Shown: positions 14,864 through 23,109 of the stretch, in pieces
How positions within the stretch are numbered: position 1 is the stretch's first letter
Layout: each line of letters opens with the position of its first letter
Assembly (NCBI GenBank): GCA_016875645.1
Contig: VGPE01000007.1
Location: forward strand, 1 to 26,845
DNA: 26,845 bases
Direction of reading: 5' to 3'
Source: Chloroflexota bacterium
Lineage (GTDB): Bacteria > Chloroflexota > Limnocylindria > Limnocylindrales > CSP1-4
The notes under the pieces: generated by a model
Told to the model about the DNA's origin: nothing
Databases searched by the model: none
Seen by the model: the letters and a program-made list of their open reading frames with translations, nothing else
Position numbers and translations under genes: made by a program

Positions 14864-16057
14864 TCAGGCCCGGTTGCCGCCGTAGGTCGAGCCGAACCGC
14901 TCGCCGCGGGCGAAGCGATCCAGCGAGAAGTGGCCGATATCGGCGTAGTCGACGGGCTTGCCGCAGTACGCCGCGGCGACCATCTCTGCCATGGCCGGCG
15001 CGATCTTGAAGCCATGCCCGCTGCCGCCCGTGAACAGGATCAGCCCGGCGACCTGGTCGGTGGGGCCGAGGAACGGATGCCAGTCGGGCGTGATGTCGTA
15101 CAGGCCCAGGCGCGGGGCGACAACCTCGGCCTCGGCGAGGGCCGGCTGGCGGATGGCGAGCCGGCGGCGGAGCTCGTCCACGAGATCGGGCAGGGCGTCC
15201 TGGTCGGGGTAGCGCTCCGGATCGCCCGCCGGGTAGGACTTGGGGAAGCCCGTGCCCACGAGCACGCCCATGCGGCCCGGCGCGACGGCCAGCCCCAGCT
15301 CGGGGTGCTCATAGACCGCGTCGACCGAGTTGGAGATCGAGACCGTGGGCGCCGAGGCCGACGGGACCGAGAGCAGCAGCTCCTGCTCGACGGAGAACGT
15401 GATGGGCAGGTCCACGCCCGCTGTGGCCGCCAGGGGCTTCGACCATGCGCCCGCGGCGAGCACGATGGCGCTCGCTCGGATCTCACCCTCGGGTGTCGCC
15501 ACGCCCACGATGGCGTCCCCTTCACGCAGCAGACGCGACACTCGCACGCCCGAGCGCGCCCGGGCGCCCGCCCGCACAGCCGCCGCGATGAAGCCCTCGG
15601 CGGCCGGCACGGGATCCGCATAACCCGACACTCGCTCGTGGAACAGGGCGGCGATCCCGTCGCGGGCGGCCCCGGGCGCGAATCGGTCGAGCTCGCTCGG
15701 CGGCAGTTCGTCCACCTGTGCGCCCTCGGAGCGCTGCATCGCGGTGTTGGCCCGCGCCTGTTCGACGTTCTCGGCCGAGGCGAGGAAGACGTAGCCGATG
15801 TCATGGAGGACCGGCGGCGCCCCGGTCAGCTGCGGGAAGTCGCGGAAGATCTCTCGTCCGCGGATCGCCATCCGCACGACCTCGGGGTTGGAGTAGTGCG
15901 TGCGGATGATGCCGGCCGTCTTGGAGGAATCCCGGCCGCCGAACGTCGGGTCGGCCTCCAGGAGCAGCGCGTCGACGCCGCTCCGGGTGAGCTCGAACAG
16001 TGTGCTCGAGCCCATGATCCCGCCGCCGATGACGATGACCTCGGGCGAGTTGCTCAA
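14864..16057 (-). CDS. FAD-dependent amine/amino-acid oxidoreductase (DadA/SoxB-like)
   Basis: The 397-residue product is a flavoprotein of the DAO family. It has the N-terminal FAD-binding motif VIVIGGGIMGSSTLFEL (about 7-23), a mid-chain flavin-domain motif AIVLAAGAWSKPLA (about 198-211), and a C-terminal block LILFTGGSGHGFKIAPAMAE (about 347-366) that is typical of sarcosine-oxidase-beta/DadA-like enzymes. The start is TTG 16057, supported by GGAGGA four bases upstream. It is the last gene of the ten-gene minus-strand operon, 31 nt after the cupin regulator. It is a second SoxB-like protein beside MgdA but has no partner subunits of its own, so it may oxidise another N-methyl or secondary amine such as sarcosine, dimethylglycine or a D-amino acid. 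The substrate is not resolved. Confidence 0.85.
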   Translation of the reverse strand: MSNSPEVIVIGGGIMGSSTLFELTRSGVDALLLEADPTFGGRDSSKTAGIIRTHYSNPEVVRMAIRGREIFRDFPQLTGAPPVLHDIGYVFLASAENVEQARANTAMQRSEGAQVDELPPSELDRFAPGAARDGIAALFHERVSGYADPVPAAEGFIAAAVRAGARARSGVRVSRLLREGDAIVGVATPEGEIRASAIVLAAGAWSKPLAATAGVDLPITFSVEQELLLSVPSASAPTVSISNSVDAVYEHPELGLAVAPGRMGVLVGTGFPKSYPAGDPERYPDQDALPDLVDELRRRLAIRQPALAEAEVVAPRLGLYDITPDWHPFLGPTDQVAGLILFTGGSGHGFKIAPAMAEMVAAAYCGKPVDYADIGHFSLDRFARGERFGSTYGGNRA

Positions 16058-16088
16058 TGGATCCTCCGGGCAGGGTCGCGGCGAACGG

Positions 16089-16769
16089 TCACGGCCGATC
16101 GATGGCCTCGTCGCTTCTCGTCATCGTGATCGAGAGGAGGCGGATCGGGAGGTGGATCAGGGTCTCGGGACCATGTTGCACGGCCCCGTGGATCAGCAGG
16201 GAGTCGCCCGGCGAGAGGTCGTAGGTGGTGGTGCCGTACCGGTAGGTGAGGCTCCCCTCCAGCACGTAGATGAACTCGCTGCCCGTGTGCTGGAAGAGCG
16301 GGTAGGGTTCCGCGTCGCGGGCGATGGTGACGAGATACGGCTGGAGCACCCGCCGCGAACCGAGCTGCGCGGCGAGCAGCTGGTAGCGGTAGCCGTGCCG
16401 CGAATCGGGCCGTGCCAGTTCGATGCCCTCGCCGGCGCGCACGAAGGACGCATCCTCCTGGTCCGACAGCTCGCGGAAGAACAGCGGAACCGGCACCGCC
16501 AGCGCCTGCGACAGCTGGGCCAGGGTTCTCAGGCTGGGCGACGCCTGGGCGTTCTCGATCTTGGACACCATGCCCAGCGAGAGGCCGGCGCGATCGGCGA
16601 CGTCCTGGAGCGTCATGTTCCGGTCGCGCCGCAGAGCGCGCAGCGTCGACGCGATGGACTGGCCGATCTCCTCCTCGAGCAACGAGCCGGCCGGCCCGTT
16701 GCCGTTGACCTGGGCGCCCTCCGAGGCGCTGACCCCGGTGCTCGTCACGGCCGGCTTCGCGTCGCCCAC
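16089..16769 (-). CDS. XRE family transcriptional regulator with C-terminal cupin domain
   Basis: The 226-residue product has a Cro/CI-type helix-turn-helix at about residues 35-95 (LRALRRDRNMTLQDVADRAG, LSLGMVSKIENAQASPSLRT) and a cupin_2 sensor domain at about 130-205 (HTGSEFIYVLEGSLTYRYGT, YDLSPGDSLLIHG). This is the architecture of PuuR-like regulators of amine and amino-acid catabolism. GTG 16769 shares one base with the gmaS stop (TAGTG), which fixes the start; the open frame upstream is a shadow of gmaS. Its place in the operon directly behind gmaS makes it the best candidate for regulating the N-methylglutamate genes, with the cupin sensing an intermediate. The ligand and operator are not identifiable. 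Confidence 0.88.
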   Translation of the reverse strand: MGDAKPAVTSTGVSASEGAQVNGNGPAGSLLEEEIGQSIASTLRALRRDRNMTLQDVADRAGLSLGMVSKIENAQASPSLRTLAQLSQALAVPVPLFFRELSDQEDASFVRAGEGIELARPDSRHGYRYQLLAAQLGSRRVLQPYLVTIARDAEPYPLFQHTGSEFIYVLEGSLTYRYGTTTYDLSPGDSLLIHGAVQHGPETLIHLPIRLLSITMTRSDEAIDRP

Positions 16770-18175
16770 TAGAAGAGCGTGAGGTACTGGTCGACTTCCC
16801 ACTGGCCGACGGTGTTGTGATAGCGGACCCACTCGCGCCGCTTCACCGCCAGGAACTCCTTCGCGAGCTCCGGCCCCAGGGCAGACTGGACCACCTCGTC
16901 CGCCTCGAACTCGTCGAGCGCCTCCGAGAGCGATTGCGGGATGTGGCGGATGCCGCGCGCCCGCACGTCCTCGAGCGCGAGCTCGTACATGTTCCGCCCG
17001 ATCATCGGCTCGCCCGGGTCCAGTTCGCGTTCGATGCCGTCGATGCCGGCGGCGATGAAGCCCGCCGTGCCGAGGTACGGGTTGACCGCTCCCGAGACGA
17101 CGCGGCACTCGAAGCGGCCGGGCTCGGGCGTTCGGAACATGTGCGTCCGGTTGTTGTCCCCGTAGGTGATAAACGCGGGCGTCCAGGTGAAGCCCGAGCG
17201 CACGCCGGTCAGGTAGCTGCCGATGGAGAGCCGCTTGTAGCAGTTGGCTGTCGGGGCGATCAGGACCGTGAGCGCCCGTGCGTGGGCGAGCAGACCACCG
17301 AGGAAGTGGTATGCCAGCCTGGACTGACCGAGGCCGCGCGGATCGGCCGGGTCCACGAACGCCGCGTTGCCTGCGCCGTCCCAGAGGGAGAAGTGGAAGT
17401 GCGACCCGTTCCCCGTCAGGTTCGAGAACGGCTTGGGCATGTGCGTCGCGATCGCGCCGTACCGGCGCGCGACCTGTGACGTCATCATCTTGAAGAAGGT
17501 GTACCGGTCGGCGGTGGTGAGCGCGTCGGCGTACTTCCAGTTGAGCTCGAACTGGGCAGTCGCGTCCTCATGGTCAGACGCGTAGGGCTCCCAGCCGAGG
17601 TGCTCCATGTAGCGGACCAGGTCGCGCAGGTAGCCCAGGTTCGCCGCGAGCCCCTTGAAGTCGTAGCAGGGCTTCTCGAGCGTGTCGGAGCCCGTCGGAT
17701 CAAACGGCGCGATCGTCCCGTCCGGGCGGCGTGTCACCAGCATATGCTCGGCTTCGACGCCCACCTTCATCTCGTAGCCCAGCTTCGCGAGCCGTTCGAG
17801 CGCCCGCTTGAGCGTGGTTCGCGAGCAGTAGGGCCAGGCCTTGCCGTCCACGGTGATGTCGAGAGGGACGCGGGCGACGCCGTCCTCCCACGGGACCACC
17901 GTGTAGCCCGCGAAGTCCGGCATCCCGACGAGGTCATGGCTGTGCGGGCCCTGGCCCATGCCGACGGTCGCGGCGCCGGCGAATCCGGCCGAGCCGCCGA
18001 GGAACTGCGACAGCGCCGAGGCGGGCACGCCCTTGACACGCGGCGTCCCGTGGATGTCGACCCACTGGGCCAGCAGGTATTCCACGCCGTCACGGCGCAG
18101 GCGTTCGGCGATCTCGGCTTCGGTGGCGCCCGCCAACCCGTTGCCGCTGCGGTCAAGGACGGCGTCGCCGGTCAT
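16769..18175 (-). CDS. gmaS: Glutamine-synthetase-family ligase, probable gamma-glutamylmethylamide synthetase
   Basis: The 468-residue product is a GlnA/GlnT-type ligase with the N-terminal beta-grasp domain (about 28-105: YLLAQWVDIHGTPRVKGVPA) and the catalytic domain behind it. Metal and substrate motifs are VGVEAEHMLV, AQFELNW and the ATP/glutamate loop NGSHFHFSLW, followed by RTPEPGRFECRV. ATG 18175 is chosen because GGGGAGGGG lies 6 nt upstream; a TTG two codons earlier is less likely. In isolation the protein could be a type III glutamine synthetase-like enzyme or a gamma-glutamylpolyamine synthetase. Placed behind complete mgs and mgd sets, its expected reaction is ATP-dependent joining of methylamine to glutamate, the first step of the N-methylglutamate pathway. 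A 76-nt gap with its own strong ribosome-binding site separates it from mgdA. Confidence 0.85.
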   Translation of the reverse strand: MTGDAVLDRSGNGLAGATEAEIAERLRRDGVEYLLAQWVDIHGTPRVKGVPASALSQFLGGSAGFAGAATVGMGQGPHSHDLVGMPDFAGYTVVPWEDGVARVPLDITVDGKAWPYCSRTTLKRALERLAKLGYEMKVGVEAEHMLVTRRPDGTIAPFDPTGSDTLEKPCYDFKGLAANLGYLRDLVRYMEHLGWEPYASDHEDATAQFELNWKYADALTTADRYTFFKMMTSQVARRYGAIATHMPKPFSNLTGNGSHFHFSLWDGAGNAAFVDPADPRGLGQSRLAYHFLGGLLAHARALTVLIAPTANCYKRLSIGSYLTGVRSGFTWTPAFITYGDNNRTHMFRTPEPGRFECRVVSGAVNPYLGTAGFIAAGIDGIERELDPGEPMIGRNMYELALEDVRARGIRHIPQSLSEALDEFEADEVVQSALGPELAKEFLAVKRREWVRYHNTVGQWEVDQYLTLF

Positions 18176-18202
18176 CTCCAACCCCTCCCCGAAGCGCCTG
18201 CG

Positions 18203-18269
18203 AATGAGAAACGGCGGCTGCCTGACCTCGGGCCGGTGCCCGGGGCCAGGTCCATTGTCAATGAGAAAC
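18203..18269. repeat. 10-bp direct repeat around the mgdA stop codon
   Basis: AATGAGAAAC occurs at 18203-18212 and 18260-18269, 57 nt apart, in the mgdA-gmaS junction. One copy contains the mgdA stop codon on the minus strand. It may be a small tandem-duplication scar that created the otherwise unusual 76-nt gap, or it may be chance. Confidence 0.25.
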
Positions 18270-19466
18270 CGCAGCGGCGGCCTTCTCCCCGATGAGTGAA
18301 TCCGTATAGAACCGCTCCAGTGCGAACGGCGCGATGAGATCCGGCACGCGGCCAGTTGCGATGAGCTCTGCCATCCGCTTGCCCGAGACGGGTGCGGCCT
18401 TGAACCCGTACGTGCCCCACCCGACGTCCACGAGGAACCCGCCGACGGGGGTGATGCCCATGATCGGGCTGTAGTCGGGGGTCATGTCGCAGATCCCGGC
18501 CCACTGGCGCAGCACCTTGACGCCGGCGATCGCGGGCAGCAGTTCCAGGGCGTGGCTGGCGGAAGTCTCCAGGAAGGGCAGGGTGGAGCGCATGCTGTAG
18601 GAGGCGTATGGGTCGATCTCCGCCCCGATGACGAGTTCTCCGCGGTCGGTCTGGTTGACGTACACGTGCAGCGTCGCGGACACGAGGACCGGATCGAGGA
18701 ACGGCTTGAGCGGCTCGGTGACCAGCGCCTGGAGCGGGTGCGTGACGATGGGCAGGCGCAGGCCGACCATCTGCGCGATCGTGGACGCCCAGCCGGCCGT
18801 GGCGTTGACCACGATGCCGGCCCGGACGGGCCCGCGCGAGGTCTGGACGCCCGTGACGCGGCCTTCGACCACGTCAATGCCCGTCACGTCGGTGTACGGG
18901 TGAAGGTCGACGCCCCGCTCCTGCGCGCGCCTCGCGTAGCCCCAGACGACCGCGTCGTGGCGGATGATGCCGCCCGGCGGGTGGAAGAGCGCGGCCTGAA
19001 TCGGGAAGCGCGGCCGGCTCGAGAGGTCGAGCGCGGGTGCGATCCTGCGAATCTCGTCGTGGAAGATCACCCGGCTGTCGACCCCAAGCAGCTGGTTGGT
19101 CTCGGCACGGACGCGGAGGCCGGCGATCGCGAGTTCGGTGTGGGCTAGCGTCAGGTGGCCGTGCTGGCTGAAGAGGACGTTGAGGCCCAGCTCGACCGAC
19201 ATCCGCTCGTACAGCTTGACGGATTCGTCGTAGAAGGCGACGCCCTGAGCGGTCCGGTAGTTGGAGCGGATGATGGCCGTGTTGCGCGTGCTTGCACCCG
19301 ACCCGAGGTAGGAGCGGTCGAGCACGGCGACATTCTTCACGCCGAGCTTGCTGAGCTCGTAGGCGGTCGCCAGCCCGTGTGAGCCGCCGCCGATGATCAC
19401 AACGTCGTAGCTGGGCTTGAGCGACTTTGCGACGCCCATCCGCAGCCGGCGGAGCGGGCCGATCAT
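18258..19466 (-). CDS. mgdA: N-methylglutamate dehydrogenase subunit A (sarcosine oxidase beta-like)
   Basis: The 402-residue flavoprotein is homologous to SoxB, the catalytic beta subunit of heterotetrameric sarcosine oxidase. The FAD-binding motif YDVVIIGGGSHGLATAYEL lies at residues 20-38. H170, in GGIIRHDAVVWGYAR, falls where SoxB proteins attach a flavin (FMN) covalently through a histidine. The C-terminal block DVGWGTYGFKAAPVSGKRMA is also family-typical. It would oxidise the N-methyl group of N-methylglutamate at the subunit interface with MgdC. The start ATG 19466 overlaps the mgdD stop as ATGA. The name MgdA rather than SoxB follows from the adjacent mgsABC and gmaS genes; sarcosine as substrate cannot be excluded from sequence. 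Confidence 0.88.
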   Translation of the reverse strand: MIGPLRRLRMGVAKSLKPSYDVVIIGGGSHGLATAYELSKLGVKNVAVLDRSYLGSGASTRNTAIIRSNYRTAQGVAFYDESVKLYERMSVELGLNVLFSQHGHLTLAHTELAIAGLRVRAETNQLLGVDSRVIFHDEIRRIAPALDLSSRPRFPIQAALFHPPGGIIRHDAVVWGYARRAQERGVDLHPYTDVTGIDVVEGRVTGVQTSRGPVRAGIVVNATAGWASTIAQMVGLRLPIVTHPLQALVTEPLKPFLDPVLVSATLHVYVNQTDRGELVIGAEIDPYASYSMRSTLPFLETSASHALELLPAIAGVKVLRQWAGICDMTPDYSPIMGITPVGGFLVDVGWGTYGFKAAPVSGKRMAELIATGRVPDLIAPFALERFYTDSLIGEKAAAAVSH

Positions 19467-20218
19467 CGCACGCCCCCAACGGCACCGTGGGCCTCGGTCA
19501 GGTCGGGCGACCGGAATGCCGCGGCGCCGACCGGACGGAGGCCGTGGGTTGCCCCGAGTTCGACGATCGAGTCCCAGACGTAGGCTGCCTCATCGCGGAC
19601 CACGAGCAGGACGAATCCCGGCAGGCCGTCGTGGTCTCGACGCGCGAGAAGCATCCGGCAGCCCACCACCACCGCAGCCACGATGCCAAGGTCCGGCACG
19701 GCGCGGGCGGAGAGATCGACCGGGGAGAGCTCCTGCAGCAAGGCGTGGAGCCGCGGGCCGACCAGTCGAAATACGGTGTAGCCGGAGCTGACGTCGGTCA
19801 CCGACGGCCCAGCGGAGCGGAGCTTCTCGGCGATCTCGGCGAGGCTCTCGGTGGCAACGGTGGCCGCCCGGCCCCGCGGGGCACCGACCCCGGCCAGCCG
19901 GACAAGGATCGCCTCGTCCTCGGCGGGGACCCAGGCGTTGATGCCACCCGGCGTGCGCGCAGGCTCGAGACGGCCAGCCCCGGCGGCGAGTCCGAGCCAG
20001 CGCAGGTCCACCAGCGTGGATCTGCCGCGCACCGCGATCTTGTCGTAGGGGCCTGGCTCCGCGAGGGCGATCCCCTCGCGCACGATCCGGGCTTCGTCCT
20101 CCTCGTCGCCGTATGACACCGGCCAGCGTTCCGTCTCGGAGCGCCAGCGCGCCCCGAGGCGCGCGTGAATCGACTCCAGCGGGCTGCGGCGAATCGGGGT
20201 GACTGCCTCGGGGCTCAC
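19463..20218 (-). CDS. mgdD: N-methylglutamate dehydrogenase subunit D (sarcosine oxidase gamma-like)
   Basis: The 251-residue protein is homologous to SoxG, the non-catalytic gamma subunit with a GcvT/T-protein-like fold that stabilises the heterotetramer. Family-like segments are VRGRSTLVDLRWLG, GINAWVPAEDEAILVRLAG and VTDVSSGYTVFRLVGPRLHA (about 138-157). It is about 50 residues longer than typical SoxG, mostly at the N-terminus. Gamma subunits are weakly conserved, and the call leans on position between the alpha and beta subunit genes. The start GTG 20218 overlaps the mgdC stop (GTGA), and its stop overlaps mgdA (ATGA). Confidence 0.85.
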   Translation of the reverse strand: MSPEAVTPIRRSPLESIHARLGARWRSETERWPVSYGDEEDEARIVREGIALAEPGPYDKIAVRGRSTLVDLRWLGLAAGAGRLEPARTPGGINAWVPAEDEAILVRLAGVGAPRGRAATVATESLAEIAEKLRSAGPSVTDVSSGYTVFRLVGPRLHALLQELSPVDLSARAVPDLGIVAAVVVGCRMLLARRDHDGLPGFVLLVVRDEAAYVWDSIVELGATHGLRPVGAAAFRSPDLTEAHGAVGGVR

Positions 20219-23109
20219 GATCGGAGCCGCTCGCCGTCGGGGTCATAGAACGGCCGCGTCCGCACGACCGCTGAGCTCGTCTGCCCTTCGCGACCGACGC
20301 CCAACCGGATCGTCAGCGAGCGGCCCTCCACCGCCTCATCGCTGGTGAGCCAGGCAAGGCCGATCGCCCGGTTGAGGGTCGGGCTCCACTTGGATGAGGT
20401 CACGCGCCCGATCGCGGTGCCGTGACGGACGATCGCTGCGCCCTCGGCCGGCACGCCGCCCTCGACGATCTCGAAGCCGGTCAGCACCTGGCGCGGCCCG
20501 CGCCCGGCCACGGCGGCGCTCGAATCGCGGCCGATGAAGTCGGGCTTCTCCGCCTTGACGACCCAGCCCATGCCCGCCTCCAGCGGGGTCGAGAGCGCGT
20601 CGGTGTCCTGGCCGACGATCGCGTGCTGCTTCTCCAGTCGCAGGACCCGCTGCGCCTCCACGCCGAAGGGCGCCAGGCCGAGCGGCCGCCCCGCCTGGAC
20701 GAGCGTGTCCCAGAGGTGCGCGCCGTAATCCGCCGGGACGTGGATCTCGAAGCCGAGTTCGCCGACGAAACCGATGCGCAGGATCACTGCCGGGACGCCT
20801 GCCACCAGCCCCTCCACCGCCGCGAGGTACGGCATGGCGGCCCTCGAGACGTCCAGGTCGGTCACCTTCGCCATCACCTCCCGGGCTCGCGGGCCGGCGA
20901 GGTTGACGGCGGCGTAGTGCCCGGTCACGTCCGTGACGGCGACGCGCCGCTGACTGCCGGCCAGCCACCAGCGCAGCCACTGGTCGACCCCGTCAAGGTT
21001 GCCGGTCGTCGTGGAGACGAAGAAGCGCTCCGCCGCCAGGCGCGCGACCGCGCCGTCGTCGATGACGATGCCCGCGTCGTCGAGCATGGCCCGGTAGCGC
21101 ACGCGCCCGACGCGGAGGTCGCTGAAGCGGTTGGGGTGGATCCAGTCGAGGAACTCGCCGGCGTCGGCGCCCGAGACGTCGAGCGCCCCGAGGGTGCTCA
21201 CATCGATCAGGCCCACGGCTTCGTGGACGGCGCGCACTTCGGCCGCCACGTCACCGTAGTGGAGCGGTCGCTTCCAGTCCCCCATGTCGATCCATTTCGC
21301 GCCGAGCGCGTCGTGGCGCTCGTGCATGGCCGTGCGCCGGATCCGCGACAGGTGCGGGCCCGCGAGGGCGGCGATCGAGATCGGCTGAAAGGGCGGCCGC
21401 GCAGTGGTCAGCCCGGTCACGGCCGGTGATGAGTCGGCCAGCCCGGCGTGAACGCGCGCCGAGAGCCCGTGGCACATCTTCCCCTGGCAGGGACCCATCA
21501 TGACGGTGCTGTAGCGCTTGAGTGTCTCCAGGGTGTCGAAGCCTTCCTCGATGCCCTGCTTGAGTTCCTTCGCCGTCACGTCCTCGCAGAAGCAGACGAA
21601 CTGCTTGCCGCCCCCCGGTCTGGGCAGCGGGGCGGGTGGCGTGCGCCCGGCGACGGTCTCGGCAACGCGGCGCTCGTGGTCGCGGATCCGATCCGCCGTC
21701 CCATCCGCCGCAAGACCTCGCGCGGCGATCCCCGCAGCACGGCCAGCGAGGGCGCCGCCCGCGAGGACCAGAGGGTCCTCCCCCGCGCCGCGCATGTGGC
21801 CGGCGACGGTGATGCCCGCCGGGGGATCTCCCGGCACGAACTCGCCCAACTGGTCGTCCCAGCGGGCTCGCACGCCTTCCTGCGCGAGGAGCGAGAGGAC
21901 CGGCTCGGGTCGGCCGGCGAGCGCGACGAGGCCCGTGCGCAGGTCGCGCTCGCCCGCGGGCGTGTGGATCCGCAGTCCCGTGACGTGCCGGCCACCCAGA
22001 GCCCGCTCTGGCCGGGCGCCGGCCAGGATCTCCACGCCGGCTGCTCGCAGTGCCGCGCGCTCGGCCGGCACGCTGCGGCCAGCGGCCGCCGCGTCGGGCC
22101 GCGTGTCGACAAGCGCCGTCACCCCGACTCCCGCCGCGATCAGCTCCGTGGCCTGTCGCCAGCCGTGATCGTCGTCGGTCAGCACGACGGCCTCGGGCGC
22201 TGGCCGGACGCGCTGGAGCCAGACCAGCCGCAGCACCGCCGACGCGAGCATGATCCCCGGCCGGTCATTGTCCCGGAACAGCATCGGCCGTTCGGCCTGG
22301 CCGGTCGCAAGGACGATCTGCGGCGCGCGGAGCCGCACGAAGGTGGCGCCCTGGGTGACCCCGATCAGGTTGCCCTCGTACAGGCCGGCGGCGGTGGCGT
22401 CAGCCAGGTGCTCGATGCGGGGCTCGGCCGCAACCAGTTCGCGCAGTCGCGCGGCGGCCTCGCGTCCGGACAGGCCCTCCAGCCGCTGGTCGCCCGCGAC
22501 CTCGCTGGTCCGGACCCGGAGGTGGCCCCCCAGTTCGGGCTGGTCGTCGATCAGCACCACCTGTGCGCCGGCCGCGGCCGCCTCGAGCGCCGCGAGGCAA
22601 CCCGCCGGCCCGCCGCCGATCACGGCCACGTCCGCGAACATGTGGCGCTTGCGCGGATGGAGTTCGGGGTGCCCGTGCTCGTCGATCCTGCCGATGCCGG
22701 CCGCACGGCGGAGAACGGTTTCGTACAGCGGCCAGAGCGCGCGCGGCCGGATGAAGGTCTTGTAGTAGAAGCCGACCGGCAGGAACCGGTTGAACCGGTC
22801 GGTCAGCGACATCACGTCGAATCCGATCGATGGCCAGGCGTTCTGCGGCCGCACGTCCATCCCCTCGCGCAGAGGGGTGACGCAGGAGCGGACGTTCGGG
22901 ATGCCGTCCACGTTGACCATGCAGTTCGGGCAGCGGCCGGCGTCGCACAGGATTGCCCGAGGCCGGTGGTACTTGAAGCTGCGGCTCAGGACCTCGACGC
23001 CGTCGGCGAGCAGGGCCGATGCGACGGTATCGCCGTCCCGGCCCTCGTGGCGCCGGCCGTTCCAGCTGAAGTTGATGGCCCGTCCGCCCCCACCGAGGCG
23101 CTCAGCCAT
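20215..23109 (-). CDS. mgdC: N-methylglutamate dehydrogenase subunit C (sarcosine oxidase alpha-like) with two Cys clusters
   Basis: The 964-residue alpha subunit has the domain order of SoxA: an N-terminal Fer2-like domain (about 10-90), a nucleotide-binding flavoprotein domain (ADVAVIGGGPAGCLAALEA, about 159-177), a BFD-like insert (about 500-555), and a C-terminal GcvT/T-protein domain (about 600-964) that binds tetrahydrofolate and captures the oxidised methyl group as methylene-THF. Unusually, the first domain keeps C55, C60, C63 and C76 (C-x4-C-x2-C-x12-C), and the BFD region keeps C506, C508, C541 and C546 (C-x-C-x32-C-x4-C). These are ligand sets for two [2Fe-2S] clusters that classical SoxA, as I recall it, lacks. 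ATG 23109 overlaps the mgdB stop by 8 nt; GTG 23130 is an alternative start. Its stop overlaps mgdD (GTGA). Confidence 0.9.
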   Translation of the reverse strand: MAERLGGGGRAINFSWNGRRHEGRDGDTVASALLADGVEVLSRSFKYHRPRAILCDAGRCPNCMVNVDGIPNVRSCVTPLREGMDVRPQNAWPSIGFDVMSLTDRFNRFLPVGFYYKTFIRPRALWPLYETVLRRAAGIGRIDEHGHPELHPRKRHMFADVAVIGGGPAGCLAALEAAAAGAQVVLIDDQPELGGHLRVRTSEVAGDQRLEGLSGREAAARLRELVAAEPRIEHLADATAAGLYEGNLIGVTQGATFVRLRAPQIVLATGQAERPMLFRDNDRPGIMLASAVLRLVWLQRVRPAPEAVVLTDDDHGWRQATELIAAGVGVTALVDTRPDAAAAGRSVPAERAALRAAGVEILAGARPERALGGRHVTGLRIHTPAGERDLRTGLVALAGRPEPVLSLLAQEGVRARWDDQLGEFVPGDPPAGITVAGHMRGAGEDPLVLAGGALAGRAAGIAARGLAADGTADRIRDHERRVAETVAGRTPPAPLPRPGGGKQFVCFCEDVTAKELKQGIEEGFDTLETLKRYSTVMMGPCQGKMCHGLSARVHAGLADSSPAVTGLTTARPPFQPISIAALAGPHLSRIRRTAMHERHDALGAKWIDMGDWKRPLHYGDVAAEVRAVHEAVGLIDVSTLGALDVSGADAGEFLDWIHPNRFSDLRVGRVRYRAMLDDAGIVIDDGAVARLAAERFFVSTTTGNLDGVDQWLRWWLAGSQRRVAVTDVTGHYAAVNLAGPRAREVMAKVTDLDVSRAAMPYLAAVEGLVAGVPAVILRIGFVGELGFEIHVPADYGAHLWDTLVQAGRPLGLAPFGVEAQRVLRLEKQHAIVGQDTDALSTPLEAGMGWVVKAEKPDFIGRDSSAAVAGRGPRQVLTGFEIVEGGVPAEGAAIVRHGTAIGRVTSSKWSPTLNRAIGLAWLTSDEAVEGRSLTIRLGVGREGQTSSAVVRTRPFYDPDGERLRS

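Noticed and set aside
16769..18175. Gamma-glutamylputrescine synthetase (puuA) with a PuuR-type regulator
   Set aside because: The GS plus XRE-cupin pair resembles the putrescine pathway, but no gamma-glutamyl-putrescine oxidase, aldehyde dehydrogenase or PuuD-like hydrolase is present and the neighbours are mgs/mgd genes.
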